Positions 12,823 through 13,146 of a stretch of DNA of 13,146 bases are shown one piece after another (positions within the stretch are counted from its first letter, which is position 1; each line of letters begins with the position of its first letter). The position numbers and the translations under genes were made by a program. The notes under the pieces are model-generated. The model searched no databases. It saw nothing but the letters and a program-made list of their open reading frames with translations, and was not told the origin of the DNA. The DNA comes from Streptosporangiaceae bacterium (GTDB lineage Bacteria; Actinomycetota; Actinomycetes; Streptosporangiales; Streptosporangiaceae): contig JASHOI010000148.1 of the NCBI GenBank assembly GCA_030041195.1, positions 1-13,146 on the forward strand. The letters are read 5' to 3'.

Positions 12823-12888
12823 GGGTCCCTTGCTGTTCCTGTTTGAACAGCGTGGGTCCCACGACACTGATGAGATGAGACGTGGGAC
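12823..12888. repeat. Nested, mutually exclusive inverted repeats downstream of the dehydratase gene
   Basis: Stem A: GCTGTTC (12832-12838) pairs with GAACAGC (12845-12851) over a 6-nt loop. Two GGGTCCC blocks (12823-12829 and 12854-12860) extend it by six further pairs around a central mismatch. Stem B: GTCCCACG (12856-12863) pairs perfectly with CGTGGGAC (12881-12888) over 17 nt. Both use 12856-12860, so only one can form at a time. It lies in a 278-bp gap 49 bp beyond the dehydratase stop and 165 bp upstream of murB. It could be a terminator, a dispersed palindromic repeat, or a regulator site. I do not recognise it as a known element. Confidence 0.6.
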
Positions 12889-12936
12889 CGGGCGGGTGAG
12901 GCCTCGCCGGAGGTGGCGGGGGGTTGAGCTGGTTGG

Positions 12937-13146
12937 TTAGGGCAGACGGACGACGGCGCGTGCCCGGGTCAGCACCTTTTCCTCGCCGGACTTGGCCGTG
13001 AGCACCACGACCACGCGGTTGTAGTCCAGCTTCTCCTCGACGGTGCCGCTGACCACGATCGTCGCGCCGATGTCGTCGTCGGGCACCACGACCGGCGAGG
13101 AGAACCTGACGCCGAACTCGACCAGCGCCGCCCCGGGGCCCGCCCA
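12937..13146 (-). CDS. MaoC/HadB-type dehydratase, C-terminal part only
   Basis: The last 69 residues and the TAA stop (12939-12937) are in the window; the gene continues past the right edge. The fragment begins WAGPGAALVEFGVRF, continues with a PVVVPDDD strand and ends VLTRARAVVRLP, closely resembling the C-terminal half of hot-dog fold (R)-specific hydratases such as mycobacterial HadB, which dehydrate 3-hydroxyacyl-ACP. The catalytic Asp/His site lies in the missing N-terminal part, so activity cannot be judged. It is on the same strand as murB, with a structured 278-bp gap between them. A MaoC-type gene near murB is, from memory, a common arrangement in actinomycetes. Confidence 0.8.
   Translation of the reverse strand, partial: WAGPGAALVEFGVRFSSPVVVPDDDIGATIVVSGTVEEKLDYNRVVVVLTAKSGEEKVLTRARAVVRLP

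Noticed and set aside
12832..12851. GTTC and GAAC close together, suggesting a LexA SOS box
   Set aside because: The actinobacterial box is GAAC-N4-GTTC; here the halves are in the opposite order with a 6-bp spacer.
12856..12888. CTGATGAG inside the loop of an inverted repeat, suggesting a hammerhead ribozyme
   Set aside because: The required GAAA core segment and a stem II between it and CTGATGA are missing; only one of the conserved core strands is present.

Overview
The window is high-GC bacterial DNA with strongly GC-biased third codon positions, GTG as well as ATG starts, clear GGAGG-type ribosome binding sites, and a type VII (ESX) secretion locus with a mycosin protease beside murB and a MaoC/HadB-type dehydratase. 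This points to an actinomycete (Actinomycetota). The genes are not close enough to the mycobacterial ESX-1 to ESX-5 versions to suggest Mycobacterium. A Streptomyces-like or other filamentous or soil actinomycete is my inference.

Layout. Positions 1-4962 are a minus-strand cluster, transcribed right to left: eccD, eccB, two WXG100 genes, then two larger WXG/helical substrate-like genes, the last leaving the window on the left. From a 250-bp divergent region (4963-5212), eccC runs rightward as a single large gene (5213-9262). mycP (minus strand, 9259-10575) converges on eccC, and the two stop codons share one CTAG. A second divergent region (10576-10707) separates mycP from a prepilin-type A24 peptidase gene (10708-11496, plus). 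murB (minus, 11525-12658) converges on that peptidase gene. A 278-bp gap rich in inverted repeats follows, and then the 3' end of a HadB-like dehydratase gene (minus) reaches the right edge.

How the genes work together. By family knowledge, EccB, EccC and EccD are the conserved membrane channel and motor components, and MycP is the membrane-anchored subtilase needed for ESX function. The WXG100 pair are the small helical-hairpin substrates that carry a YxxxE export motif. The two further genes downstream of the pair look like a second substrate set: one has YxxxD, the other an internal WxG followed by an extension that continues off the window. Neither eccE nor eccA is visible here. murB (peptidoglycan precursor synthesis) and the dehydratase (fatty-acid-type chemistry) look like housekeeping genes beside the secretion locus.

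The least ordinary parts are the unrecognised substrate pair at the left, the repeats in the eccD/eccC divergent control region, the stem-loop built over the shared eccC/mycP stop, and the nested inverted repeats at 12823-12888. No tRNA, rRNA, CRISPR array, insertion sequence or phage gene was seen.
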